Source: an uncultured Bacilli bacterium
Lineage (GTDB): Bacteria; Bacillota_I; Bacilli_A; RF39; UBA660
Direction of reading: 5' to 3'
DNA length: 47,794 nucleotides
NCBI GenBank assembly: GCA_948629335.1
Contig: CAPHZB010000003.1
Coordinates: 1 to 47,794, forward strand
The notes under the pieces were generated by a model. That model ran no database searches. It was not told where the DNA came from and saw only the letters and a program-made list of their open reading frames with translations. How positions within the stretch are numbered: position 1 is the first letter of the stretch; every line of letters starts with the position of its first letter. The position numbers were made by a program, and so were the translations under genes. Of this stretch, positions 17,381 through 26,569 are shown piece by piece.

Positions 17381-17758
17381 TTATACATATTTAGCCATGT
17401 TTTTAATTGTAACGAGGATAGCCCCTTTTGGTTTAGTTGCACCAAATGGTGAGATTTCACCATTTCCAAAAAAAGTTTTCTGGCAGATATCATAGTACTC
17501 GCCTGTTTCAAAATATTCAGCAGTTCCAAATATTCTTAATCCTTTGTAATCCTGGTCAAAAGCAGTTATGACCACATTAGGATTGCTTTTTATATTTTCT
17601 TGTGTATTTATCATCTCATTAACTGATATGACAAGCTTATTATTATCAATAATTTTTACATCTGAAGCAACTGCTAAATTGGGATTATTCTCTTTATTAA
17701 CAGTTGCAATGTGTATAGGTTTACCATCTATCAAATCTTTATAATCAAATAGGTTCAT
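17381..17758 (-). CDS. Pyridoxamine 5'-phosphate oxidase-fold flavoprotein
   Basis: A 125-residue protein with the split-barrel flavin-binding fold: HIATVNKENNPNLAVASDVKI at the N-terminus, then VISVNEM and the central IKSNPNVVITAFDQDYKGLRIFGTAEYF typical of the PNPOx-like group. These bind FMN or F420 and reduce small molecules; the substrate is not evident. The ATG at 17758 has AAAGGA eight bases upstream; an ATG three codons earlier sits directly against that site. It follows the SDR gene by 26 bases on the same strand, so the two may form a small redox unit. Confidence 0.8.
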   Translation of the reverse strand: MNLFDYKDLIDGKPIHIATVNKENNPNLAVASDVKIIDNNKLVISVNEMINTQENIKSNPNVVITAFDQDYKGLRIFGTAEYFETGEYYDICQKTFFGNGEISPFGATKPKGAILVTIKNMAKYV

Positions 17759-17784
17759 TGTAATCATCCTTTCATTCTAATTCT

Positions 17785-18519
17785 TTAATATCCACCATCA
17801 ATTTTGATAACTTCATCATTGATAAAAGATGCATTATCACTTGCTAGAAAATAAACCATCTTTGCAATTTCTTCTGGTTCAGCAAATCTCTTTTTATAGA
17901 TTTTATTTATTTCCTCTTCAATTAAATCTGGTGGCAGTTCTTTATTCATATCTGTATTTACCCAGCCAGGAGCAACACAGTTTACATTAATATAGGGAGC
18001 ATATTGAAGTGCTAAATTGTGTGTAAGGTTTATTAATCCTGCCTTAGATGCATCATAATCAATACTTGTAGGGAAGAAGGAATTAATTCCATTTGTACTA
18101 GAAATGTTAATGATTTTGCCACATTTTCTTTTTAACATTTCTTTTCCTACACATCTACTTACGATAAAAGGCGCGATTAAATTGGTTTCTAATGTTTTCT
18201 TAAAATCTTCTATAGTTCTATCATCAAACTCTTTATCAATCGCAATTCCTGCATTGTTAACAAGAACATCAATTTGTCCAAAAGTATTTACAATTGTATT
18301 TATCATATGCTTTACCTGTTTTTCATCTGTAATATCTGCTTTTAATGGAAGAACTTGTGTAGAGTATTTTTTTTCCAAATCTTCTTTTAATGCATAAGCT
18401 TCTTTTTCACTTGTTAGGTAGTTAACTACAACAAGATATCCATGTTGGGCGAAATCTGTACATATGGCTTTACCTATACCTCTTCCCCCCCCAGTGACTA
18501 AAATGACTTTCTTTTCCAT
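17785..18519 (-). CDS. Short-chain dehydrogenase/reductase (FabG-like)
   Basis: Classical SDR of about 244 residues: NAD(P)-binding TGGGRGIG (9-16), VNNAGIA near 90, the catalytic serine in ISSTNG and the YDASKAG tyrosine-lysine pair, then VAPGWVNTDM and a C-terminal IKIDGGY. It is close to 3-oxoacyl-ACP reductases, but it lacks acyl carrier or fab neighbours, so a general alcohol or ketone reductase is as likely. The start is uncertain: the ATG at 18519 gives the family N-terminus but has only a weak AAGAAA upstream; a GTG at 18540 has no site at all. The 192-base palindromic element lies immediately upstream. Confidence 0.88.
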   Translation of the reverse strand: MEKKVILVTGGGRGIGKAICTDFAQHGYLVVVNYLTSEKEAYALKEDLEKKYSTQVLPLKADITDEKQVKHMINTIVNTFGQIDVLVNNAGIAIDKEFDDRTIEDFKKTLETNLIAPFIVSRCVGKEMLKRKCGKIINISSTNGINSFFPTSIDYDASKAGLINLTHNLALQYAPYINVNCVAPGWVNTDMNKELPPDLIEEEINKIYKKRFAEPEEIAKMVYFLASDNASFINDEVIKIDGGY

Positions 18520-18937
18520 AGTTTTCTTATAGATCTGCACTTTAATTTATCAAAAAAATGGCATTTTTCGTCAAATTAAATTGTAAGGATTTTATTCCAA
18601 TTCCTCCATATGACAACAGGAACCCGATTATTATTCTTTTAAAGGGTAAGCTAACAATTCTTTAAATTGTTAGCTTTAGAGCATTTACGAATAATAATCG
18701 CCTATTGTCAATGGATTTTCTCGGCATAAAAATCTGCTATATTTTAATTTGACGAAATCGATGTCAATTTATTTTGACGATCTATATTTTCTTCCTTTCA
18801 TAAATTATAATACACTCTATCTTTGTTTATTCATGACGTAATTGGAAATGATTTATTGTTTTAAGTATAGATTTATTTCATGAATTATCTAGGATAGAGC
18901 TGAATAATGTACAATTCTCTTGTTATTATAACATAAA
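18520..18937. other. Gene-free region of 418 bases
   Basis: Dominated by the palindromic element (18566-18757). Just outside it, GTCAA and TTGAC form a further small inverted repeat (18763-18778). From 18780 to 18937 I see only AT-rich sequence downstream of the helicase gene. Confidence 0.5.
18566..18757. repeat. 192-base nested palindromic element
   Basis: Four sets of matching arms are nested: 18566-18580 with 18743-18757 (15 bases, perfect, TTTCGTCAAATTAAA); 18611-18620 with 18701-18710 (9 of 10); 18625-18636 with 18689-18700 (12, perfect); 18648-18659 with 18665-18676 (12, perfect, five-base loop). The stretch between the outer and second arms also resembles itself in inverted form (GGATTTTAT.CC against GATTTTTATGCC). 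The whole element can fold as one long hairpin. TTGACG sequences near both ends point outward and resemble -35 boxes. It may be a MITE or a structured RNA; no frame inside. Confidence 0.65.
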
Positions 18938-21900
18938 TTATTTTAAGAGAGAATATGCGGTATTAAAATAAGGAACATTCCATAAATCCTTATCACCAAT
19001 AATTATTATTCTGTATTTTGCTCTAGAAACAGCAACATTTAAAATATTTGGCGTTTTAGCGGCCCAAGATACAGCTTGCTTGCTCTTATCATCGCATCCC
19101 AAAACAACAATGACTTCATTTGCTTCTTTTCCTTGAAAAGTATGAATAGTTCCACAATTTTTTTCAAGCCAATCTTCTATTTCTTTTGAAGAATAGTTTA
19201 ATCTCTGTTTATTAAGTTCTTTTAATAAAAATTCTTTTGTTTTTTCAGCAACTGTTTTAAAAGGAGTAATTATATAGAGATTAGGAAACTTATTATCATT
19301 TATTTTTATAGCATTTATGACTAATTCAAGTAATTTATCTGCTTGTTCTTGTATGAAATGATTTCTTTTTATAAACTCATTTCCTCTAATATCGAGCCAA
19401 CAAGATTTCTTCATAGATAATTTTACTTTATCACTTTTATCAATAGTTGAGCAAATCATTTTATTATTATAAGCAATTTCATTTGCTATTGAAAACATAG
19501 GCTCTATACATCTTCGATGGATAATTAATGGACATCCTATCCATAAATCATCTTTTTTTGTTCCATAACAATTTTGATAATCTGCTACGATTTGTGCACT
19601 TAAAGTGCTATCATGAAAAATGGAACAAACTTTTTTTTCGTGATCTAAAATACGATACAGTTCTTTAGGTATAGTTGTTACAGGTTCAATTTGAAAAGGA
19701 TCTCCTAGTAAAATTGTTTTTTGAAAGCGGTTAATAGCACCAAGAACTGAAGATGGCGTAGCTTGTCCTGCTTCATCAATGATTAAGTAACTTAAGTCAT
19801 CTTCCTCAATATCACCTAGAAATTTTTGTACAGAGGCTAGGGTTGTTGATATGACAGGAACAAACAGGAATAATGTGGATAGAGCTTCTTTATATACTTG
19901 TTTTTTAATACTTGCTTCACAACTACCATTTAAAATATTGACAAGTAAGTGTATATTTTTATAGAAACAATCAGAATTTAGAATGAATGCTTTTTGTAGT
20001 TGAAGTGCATAGGCAAATAATTCTTCTCTTAAAGTATCATATGTCGTATTTGTCCAAGGGCATGATTCTTGAGCTTCTTTATTTAATGAAATGTTTTCAT
20101 AAAAGATAGAATCAGCAATCATAATCCCCTCTTTTTCTTTACAATCTTTTATTTCTTGTTCAAAAGTATTTTTTTTCATTTCTAATTCTTTACTTTTTTG
20201 TATTAGCGAATCTATTTTATCTTTTTGTATTTCTATTTGTTCTTCTAAAGGAATAATTTGTAACTTTAATTGAAAAATAGTATCTTGGTTTTCTTCTATT
20301 TTTTTATTTAATTCTTTGATTTTTAAAGAATTAGAACTTTTCTTAAATAAGAAACATATGATTTTTTGAAACCATGACATTTTCTTTTTTGTGTCATGAA
20401 TGAGTGTTTCATATTTCTCTACCGTATGCGTATTTTTTTCAATTTCTTTTTTTAAATTTTTATGTTTTTCTTCAATAGTATTTAACGTAAGTTGTTCTTC
20501 TAATTTTTGATTTTCTAATTTCTTTAAGTTTTCCTTTATTTCTTCTAAAACAAATACATCATTTTGAATTGATTCTAAAAATTCTTGGTATGTTTTTACT
20601 TCTTGTAATTTATCTAGAAAAGTTTTTTTACAAGTAGAAAAAGAAATCGGATTTGTCTCTTTGAATTCTTTTAAAGGGACCTTATGATTATTTCCAAACC
20701 ATATTGTAGATAAGAATTCATTAATATTATTTTTCTTTCCAAGCCGAGCTGAAATGTACCCCCACTTTTTGTCGTCAGATTCTGCGTTATTTATAAGTGA
20801 TGTAAAATAAATTTCTTGATTTTTATTTATATCAAAAAGATCTGTTAAAGTATTATTAGAAGCAACAGGATCTGCTTTTGGAAGTTCTAGAGAAATATTT
20901 TCTACAGCTGTATTGTTGTTTGATGCAACTAAAATACTGTAGTGCGCTAAAGAAGGGGATAATCTATAAAAATGTTGATAATAACGATTATTTGAATCCA
21001 TAATGTCTTCTTTAGTAAATGCATCATCTGGATGTTTATAATCGCACATTTTTATTGCCCTTTCTACAATTAAGGAAGCAACAATTTCTTTGATTAATGT
21101 CGATTTCCCACTTCCTGGAGGACCATTTACAGAAAAAATATCTGTAGGTAATTTTCCATGTGTAAAAAGATTGATGGAAACTTGTTGCATTAAAGAAGGA
21201 TGATATTTACTCGGCCATTTTCCAAGTGGATAGTTTTTGGGAGATAAAACTTTTTTAAGTTCTTCTACATTTTTGTCTATTTCGATTTCTTTTGTTTTAT
21301 GTAAACAAAGAAATTTTTGTATTTTTGAGGAAGGATTTTCTTTCAATTTTTTTAAATCTTCTAAATAGAAACTAGATAAAATAGAAGGTCCTTCCTCCAT
21401 ATCTTCTTTTTTCTTTTGTTTTTCTTGATATATTTGTATATGAGGATTGCAATCTTCCTTGATGCATGGAAAATTTTTCATAACCATTTCAAAAATCTTT
21501 ATTATTTTATCTTGATTAAAAGTTGTATATGTGATTAATTTTGTTTCAATTGCTTTTTCTATTTTACTAATTTCCTCTTCATTAAAAGATAAGTCGACGT
21601 TTTGTTCCTTTAATATTTTATGTACTGCATAAATAAAACGACATATAGAAAATGTTCCTGCTATATATTGCTTTTCTTCATCTAATTTGAAACCAAAAAT
21701 ACAACTTTTTGCTGTACTGGAAGTTTCATTATATGCGTCTTTTGTTAATTCTCTAATTTGACTAATAGCATTTTCATAGTAAAAGTCCCCTATATAATAA
21801 ATATAGTTATATTCGCTTTCTGTTTGTTTCTTTGTGTAATAAGTCTGTTTGTTATCTTTTCTTTCAGAATCATAAATTTTTTGTCCTGTTGGGGTATAGG

Positions 21901-21961
21901 GAGAGAAAAATTCTAGTTTGTAAAAATAGTTTAGTGTTTCTTTTATTTTATCTTCATTCAT
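18938..21961 (-). CDS. Superfamily 1 (Upf1/DNA2-like) helicase with coiled-coil insertion
   Basis: A 1007-residue protein. Residues 1-240 are an unknown N-terminal region; Walker A is GPPGSGKS (280-287). Between about 470 and 640 lies a Lys/Glu-rich coiled coil whose middle carries a short hydrophobic tip (MSWFQKIICFLF). Then come Walker B YLIIDEAGQATPSS, GDPFQIEPV, the HRRC region, TFQGKEANEVIVV and VAVSRAKYRI. These are the motifs of SF1B helicases, acting on RNA or DNA. Stand-alone relatives with such insertions occur in defence islands, but no partner gene is next to it, so function is open. AAGGAAGTG precedes the ATG by about 10 bases. The gene reads alone on the minus strand, with a Nudix gene upstream. 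Confidence 0.82.
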   Translation of the reverse strand: MNEDKIKETLNYFYKLEFFSPYTPTGQKIYDSERKDNKQTYYTKKQTESEYNYIYYIGDFYYENAISQIRELTKDAYNETSSTAKSCIFGFKLDEEKQYIAGTFSICRFIYAVHKILKEQNVDLSFNEEEISKIEKAIETKLITYTTFNQDKIIKIFEMVMKNFPCIKEDCNPHIQIYQEKQKKKEDMEEGPSILSSFYLEDLKKLKENPSSKIQKFLCLHKTKEIEIDKNVEELKKVLSPKNYPLGKWPSKYHPSLMQQVSINLFTHGKLPTDIFSVNGPPGSGKSTLIKEIVASLIVERAIKMCDYKHPDDAFTKEDIMDSNNRYYQHFYRLSPSLAHYSILVASNNNTAVENISLELPKADPVASNNTLTDLFDINKNQEIYFTSLINNAESDDKKWGYISARLGKKNNINEFLSTIWFGNNHKVPLKEFKETNPISFSTCKKTFLDKLQEVKTYQEFLESIQNDVFVLEEIKENLKKLENQKLEEQLTLNTIEEKHKNLKKEIEKNTHTVEKYETLIHDTKKKMSWFQKIICFLFKKSSNSLKIKELNKKIEENQDTIFQLKLQIIPLEEQIEIQKDKIDSLIQKSKELEMKKNTFEQEIKDCKEKEGIMIADSIFYENISLNKEAQESCPWTNTTYDTLREELFAYALQLQKAFILNSDCFYKNIHLLVNILNGSCEASIKKQVYKEALSTLFLFVPVISTTLASVQKFLGDIEEDDLSYLIIDEAGQATPSSVLGAINRFQKTILLGDPFQIEPVTTIPKELYRILDHEKKVCSIFHDSTLSAQIVADYQNCYGTKKDDLWIGCPLIIHRRCIEPMFSIANEIAYNNKMICSTIDKSDKVKLSMKKSCWLDIRGNEFIKRNHFIQEQADKLLELVINAIKINDNKFPNLYIITPFKTVAEKTKEFLLKELNKQRLNYSSKEIEDWLEKNCGTIHTFQGKEANEVIVVLGCDDKSKQAVSWAAKTPNILNVAVSRAKYRIIIIGDKDLWNVPYFNTAYSLLK

Positions 21962-22047
21962 TTGTACAACACTTCCTTATAAAATTTATGTTATTATATC
22001 ACAATTTTAATAAAGATTTGTGAATATGCTTTTTTAATTTTTACCAC

Positions 22048-22509
22048 CTACATTTTTCTAATATCATATTGTAAAACACTACATTTATCATCTAATAAAA
22101 ACTTGCCTTCAAATAATTGATTTTTAAATAAATAGGGTGTAAATTTTTCATTTTGTTCAAACTGTTTGATTGTTAATAGGTCATCCATTTTAATCCATTC
22201 TAATGTTCCTTCAGAAGAATTTAAACATAGATTTCCTTCAAATTCGGTTGCAGTATAGACAAATATAATTCCCTCATAAGAGTCATGCCAATATGAAATT
22301 CCTTGTAGTTTTGGATTAATTAAAGTTAAGCCAGTTTCTTCTTTAAATTCTCTAATGATACAGTCTAATGGTGATTCACCAGTTTCAAATTTTCCTCCAG
22401 GAGGAGCATATACTTTCCCCCATTTCTTAGAAAACTTAATCATTAATACTTTATTCTCTTTTTTTAAGTAACAAACAGTAGTATTTAAATGTGCAATTCT
22501 CTCTTTCAT
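22048..22509 (-). CDS. Nudix hydrolase (MutT-like)
   Basis: A 153-residue hydrolase of nucleoside diphosphates linked to another group. The Nudix box is clear: GKFETGESPLDCIIREFKEETGL in two parts, with GKFETGES and REFKEETGL matching G-x5-E-x7-RE-x2-EE-x-G. A NTTVCYLKKENKVLMI opening resembles 8-oxo-dGTP diphosphatases. The ATG at 22509 is chosen because AGAGGT lies seven bases upstream; the longer frame start at 22557 would add a basic 16-residue segment without a ribosome site. It may clean oxidised nucleotides, but the substrate is not proven. Confidence 0.85.
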   Translation of the reverse strand: MKERIAHLNTTVCYLKKENKVLMIKFSKKWGKVYAPPGGKFETGESPLDCIIREFKEETGLTLINPKLQGISYWHDSYEGIIFVYTATEFEGNLCLNSSEGTLEWIKMDDLLTIKQFEQNEKFTPYLFKNQLFEGKFLLDDKCSVLQYDIRKM

Positions 22510-22696
22510 AGACGACCTCTTTTCTAATTTTCTATGGTGATTTAGGAAACTATCCATTCTTTGTATCCATCATTTTTTTTCTATCCTTATTGTACCATAT
22601 TCCATTTGTTTTTTCATTTAAAATAACATTTATTTTATCATGTGTAATTCTATCACTTTGGTAACCTTTAGTTTACAAAAAGAAAGGATAAGTTGG

Positions 22697-22725
22697 TTGC
22701 ACTTTTTTTTTATATATTTTAAAAT
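22697..22725 (+). promoter_or_regulatory. Promoter of the XRE regulator gene
   Basis: TTGCAC (22697-22702) and TAAAAT (22720-22725) are 17 bases apart. About 30 bases upstream, TTTGGTAAC and GTTTACAAA form an imperfect inverted repeat that could be an operator. Confidence 0.5.
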
Positions 22726-22745
22726 AGAGGTAATAAGGAGGTACT

Positions 22746-23357
22746 ATGAAACTATCAGATAAGATACAATTACTTCGAAAAAAGTACAATTATAGTCAGG
22801 AGGAATTAGCTTTCAAATGTGGGGTAAGTAGACAGGCAATATCGAAGTGGGAGGCAAATAAAGCTTATCCCGAAATAGATAAATTGATTATATTAAGTCA
22901 TCTCTTTTCTGTTTCTGTTGATACTTTAATTAAAGAAGATTTGAATATAGATATGATTGTTCAAAATAAATCTTGTCATAAAGAAGTGATTACGAATGTA
23001 GATGGCTATTATGAGGGATTATTAATTAAAGAAAGTATCAGTGATGAAGGAATATTAGATTTGTTAAATATCAATAAAGTGGAATTGTGGAAAACAGATG
23101 GGATTCCTAAATATTGGACAGCTTTGTACTTCACTTCTTCTGCCACAGATTTACCTCATAGATTTGCCCAGAATTTAAAAAGGGATGTAACAACATCTGG
23201 TAATTGGTATGTTGATTTTAAACATGGAAATACAAAGTATATTGTTTTTAAAGATAAGATATTAAGCTATACAATTGGCAATCAAGAGGAAAAGGATAGG
23301 GTTATGATAGAATGTAAAAACCTAGGAATAGAGAGTATTGATGCTATTGGGGAATAG
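22746..23357 (+). CDS. XRE-family transcriptional regulator with unknown C-terminal domain
   Basis: A 203-residue protein. Residues 5-60 form a helix-turn-helix typical of the XRE family (LRKKYNYSQEELAFKCGVSRQAISKWE). The C-terminal 120 residues form an alpha/beta region with aromatic residues (GIPKYWTALYFTSS...WYVDFKHGNTKYIVFKD) that I do not recognise; it may sense a ligand. AAGGAGG lies five bases before the ATG. It is followed after 10 bases by an S51 peptidase gene on the same strand, so the pair is likely one unit and the regulator may control it. Confidence 0.8.
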   Translation: MKLSDKIQLLRKKYNYSQEELAFKCGVSRQAISKWEANKAYPEIDKLIILSHLFSVSVDTLIKEDLNIDMIVQNKSCHKEVITNVDGYYEGLLIKESISDEGILDLLNINKVELWKTDGIPKYWTALYFTSSATDLPHRFAQNLKRDVTTSGNWYVDFKHGNTKYIVFKDKILSYTIGNQEEKDRVMIECKNLGIESIDAIGE

Positions 23358-23367
23358 GAGAGATGTT

Positions 23368-23916
23368 ATGAAGAAAATTTTGTTAACTAGTGCAGGTTTT
23401 GAAAACAAAAGAATTGAAGAAGAGTTTATGGAACTCATAGATAAAGAAGCTAGAGATATAAAGGCGTTATTTATTACAACAGCAGCAGTAGAGCCAGATG
23501 CAATTATGGTACTGCCTAAATGTTTAGAAGATTTATTAAATTGTGGCATTTTGAAGGAAAATATTACTGTGTATGATATGCATAAATTGATAGAGTTTGA
23601 AGAAATAAAGAAGTATGATGTTATTTATGTTTGTGGTGGGAATACTACTTATCTAGTGAATCGTATAAGGGAAGTTGGTTTTAAAAATCGTGTCAATGCA
23701 TTTATTAAAAATGGTGGTATCTATATTGGTGTTAGTGCAGGAAGTGTTGCAGCAAGTGGGGAATATGAAAATGGGTTAGATTTTATAAAAAATAAATTAG
23801 GTGTACATTTTGACAAAGGAACAGAAAGTGGGGTTGTAAGAAATGAAGGGCCTATTTATTTAACGGACAATCAAGCAGTATTAATAACGGATGAAGTAAT
23901 CAAAATAATTGAATAG
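23368..23916 (+). CDS. Peptidase S51 (PepE-like) family protein
   Basis: A 182-residue class I glutamine amidotransferase-like serine peptidase. The nucleophile elbow is GVSAGSVAAS with S123, and the preceding CGGNTTYLVN (89-98) is the family's other signature. The E. coli PepE relative cleaves Asp-X dipeptides; here the substrate is unknown. The ATG at 23368 has AGGAGA a few bases upstream; an earlier in-frame ATG overlaps the preceding gene and has no site. A two-way hairpin follows (23929-23958). Confidence 0.88.
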   Translation: MKKILLTSAGFENKRIEEEFMELIDKEARDIKALFITTAAVEPDAIMVLPKCLEDLLNCGILKENITVYDMHKLIEFEEIKKYDVIYVCGGNTTYLVNRIREVGFKNRVNAFIKNGGIYIGVSAGSVAASGEYENGLDFIKNKLGVHFDKGTESGVVRNEGPIYLTDNQAVLITDEVIKIIE

Positions 23917-23928
23917 TTTTTATAACAG

Positions 23929-23958
23929 AAAAAGTCATTGTTATCAAATGACTCTTTT
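23929..23958. terminator. Two-way terminator between the S51 peptidase and beta-CASP genes
   Basis: AGTCATT pairs with AATGACT, flanked by A-run and T-run, between convergent genes. Confidence 0.7.
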
Positions 23959-23969
23959 CCTATTATTTT

Positions 23970-26408
23970 TTAAATTTCTATTTTTAGTTCTAAGCCGACC
24001 ATATTATAAAATTCTTGTTTTAAATCGTTTATTTTATTATCATCACATTTTTCTATTTTTATGCTGACTCTATTTTCATTTGGTAAATAAGAGGGATTTT
24101 TAATTTTACAAATATCAAATTTATTTAAAAGGGAAGTTAATTCACTGAAAATGAGGGACATATTTGCATTCTTATTTAGTTCTATATTGTAACCAATTGT
24201 TTCTTCTAATTTAGTAAGTTCTTCCTTATATTTTAATCCAATCTCGTATGTTATAAAAGATAATACAATATTACCATTTTTTAGACTTTTCTTATATGGT
24301 TTTTGGTCTTTACTGGGAAAAAATTGGTCTATATATAACATTGCCGCATTTTGTTCCATCTTTTCTCCTTTAATCATTTTATTAATAGATATCTCTTTCT
24401 TTTTTTCTGTGAGTATGAACTCAATATCATAACCAATTCTTTTACGAATGTTGTCTATACAATTTATTTCCTTAAAAACCTTTACTTTAAATTTATCTTC
24501 TAAAGGAAGATAGGAGATTTTATCAATATTTTCACATCCAACTTCTTCTTTAATTACCATTTCACATGCTAAATTATTAATATTATTATTTTTCTCTACT
24601 TGAAAGCCTGTACTATTATAAAAATCGGTACAAATCTTTTCAAAAGAATGATCAATAACTCGTGGAAAATCAAATGTTACAACTATTTTCTTTTCAGGAC
24701 GATAAAAACTTATTTTCTTGTAGGGATAAGATTTAATCATATCGACTAATTTTTCTTCTAAATCTTGATTTGTTACTTCCTTTTTTTCATTTTGAATAAT
24801 ATCTAATTCATCAGCAATTTTAAATAAGAAATATCGATGTGAATCTTGAGTAAAGTAGACAGATTCTATCAATTGTTTAGTAAATGTCAAAACTTCTTCT
24901 TCACTAATATCTTTCCCATAATATATATAAGATAAATCTTCTTTAGTAAATAGTCTATTTTGATAATGTTCCTTTATAAATTGATAAAAATCTTTCATAG
25001 ATCCATCTTGAGAGTATAAGAATTCAATCTTTTTATCGATTTGCTTTCGTGGATTACGCACTTCTATTTTAAGACATTCTCCTATATTTGGAACATAAAT
25101 AGATGCATTAATAGATGTTTGTAAATCTTTTGCAAAAGAGCTTATAACGTTAGCTTCGCCATGTCCTAGAATTATATTTTTTGGCTTCAACATTGTTATC
25201 ACATTTTTAATTTCTTGTTTATCAGCATGGGCAGAAAGACCGATTATATCAACTTCACAATTGACAGAATAAACTTTGCCGTCTAGTTTTAATTTTCGTT
25301 TTTCTTTCTCTTCATTCATTAGATTTAAGAGAATTCGGCCATTAGATTCTTCATCTTGATAGCCTGTTAGTAAAATTGCATTGTTACTATTTTCTACTAA
25401 TTTACTTGCATAATATTCACTTCTTCCTCCCATGAGCATACCAGAAGAAGAAACAATTATACTCGGTGTAGTATCTTCAACAATTTTCTGACGCATTGTA
25501 TCATCAAGTACTCTGCATACATTTTTGTCATAAAATATTTCTTTTTCTCTAAGTATTTTTTTACCTAAACTTTCTTTTAAGTATAGTGGATTTCTTTCAA
25601 ATACTGCATTTATATTTTGAACCATACCATCTACATAAATAGGGGTATTGGGGAGTTGTTTTTTATTTATTGCTTTTTTTAATATTAAAAGAACTTCCTG
25701 ACTTCTTCCTAAGGCAAAAACAGGAATTAGTATTTTTCCTTTATTGGAAAGTATTTGACTTACCTTTTCAACTAATCTTTGTTCTTCTACTTCCCGATTA
25801 GAATGCAATTTATCTCCATAAGTGGTTTCCGATATTATAACATCTGGTCTCAGTTTTGGAATAGACATTCCATTAATTGTATGTGCATTAGTTAATGAAA
25901 AGTCCCCTGTATAAAATACACTTCCTTCGTTTGTTTTTAAATAAGCGCAACTTGCACCTGCAATATGGCCTGCCATATAAAAGGTTAGATGGATAGAGCT
26001 ACATATTTCCACCTCTTTTTGGTAAGGAACTATTTTAACTCGATCTAACATATTTAATACATCTTCTTCATTAAATATAGGTATCTCTCCTTCATTATAG
26101 TTCATGATTTTAAGTGAATCATATAAAAGAACTCTAGTTAAATCAAGACTCATTTGATTCATATAAATATTAGCTTTAGGATATTCTTTAGAAATTAAAG
26201 GAAGAGAGCCTATATGATCCATATGTGCATGACTTATAATTATTGCATCAAGTCCACCAAATGATGTTATTAAATTAAAATCTGGTAGTTTATCCTTATT
26301 TTTATTTTGACGAATACCAGAGTCTAGCAAAATATTTTTTCCATCAATTTTTAACAATATTGAACTTGCTCCTACTTCGCCAGCCCCACCTAAATACACT
26401 ACTTCCAT
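23970..26408 (-). CDS. Metallo-beta-lactamase/beta-CASP nuclease with repeated C-terminal extension
   Basis: An 812-residue protein. Residues 1-450 are a beta-CASP metallo-beta-lactamase of the RNA-processing (CPSF-73/YsH1-like) group: HAHMDH (60-65), GHIAGASC, GDFSL, the beta-CASP ALGRSQE, SSSGMLMGG, GLSAHAD and LGHGEAN. From about 470 on, a mostly unrelated extension carries four related units of 40-50 residues, each ending in a pattern like TGFQVE, IGYDIEF, IGYNIEL or VGLELKIE. The unit may bind nucleic acid; this is inferred. It is not RNase J (no matching C-terminal domain). GGAGG precedes the ATG. It stands alone on the minus strand. Confidence 0.85.
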   Translation of the reverse strand: MEVVYLGGAGEVGASSILLKIDGKNILLDSGIRQNKNKDKLPDFNLITSFGGLDAIIISHAHMDHIGSLPLISKEYPKANIYMNQMSLDLTRVLLYDSLKIMNYNEGEIPIFNEEDVLNMLDRVKIVPYQKEVEICSSIHLTFYMAGHIAGASCAYLKTNEGSVFYTGDFSLTNAHTINGMSIPKLRPDVIISETTYGDKLHSNREVEEQRLVEKVSQILSNKGKILIPVFALGRSQEVLLILKKAINKKQLPNTPIYVDGMVQNINAVFERNPLYLKESLGKKILREKEIFYDKNVCRVLDDTMRQKIVEDTTPSIIVSSSGMLMGGRSEYYASKLVENSNNAILLTGYQDEESNGRILLNLMNEEKEKRKLKLDGKVYSVNCEVDIIGLSAHADKQEIKNVITMLKPKNIILGHGEANVISSFAKDLQTSINASIYVPNIGECLKIEVRNPRKQIDKKIEFLYSQDGSMKDFYQFIKEHYQNRLFTKEDLSYIYYGKDISEEEVLTFTKQLIESVYFTQDSHRYFLFKIADELDIIQNEKKEVTNQDLEEKLVDMIKSYPYKKISFYRPEKKIVVTFDFPRVIDHSFEKICTDFYNSTGFQVEKNNNINNLACEMVIKEEVGCENIDKISYLPLEDKFKVKVFKEINCIDNIRKRIGYDIEFILTEKKKEISINKMIKGEKMEQNAAMLYIDQFFPSKDQKPYKKSLKNGNIVLSFITYEIGLKYKEELTKLEETIGYNIELNKNANMSLIFSELTSLLNKFDICKIKNPSYLPNENRVSIKIEKCDDNKINDLKQEFYNMVGLELKIEI

Positions 26409-26569
26409 AATGAACCTCCATTTCTATTTTTACTTTTTTAATTATAAGTCAATTGTATCAAAACATATTATTTGATACAAGCAGGTAAATGAAATTACAG
26501 TAAAATAGAATGAATTTTCTTCGCAACGATTTTTTAGTATAATGTTCATAATAAAGGTGGTTGTAGTAA

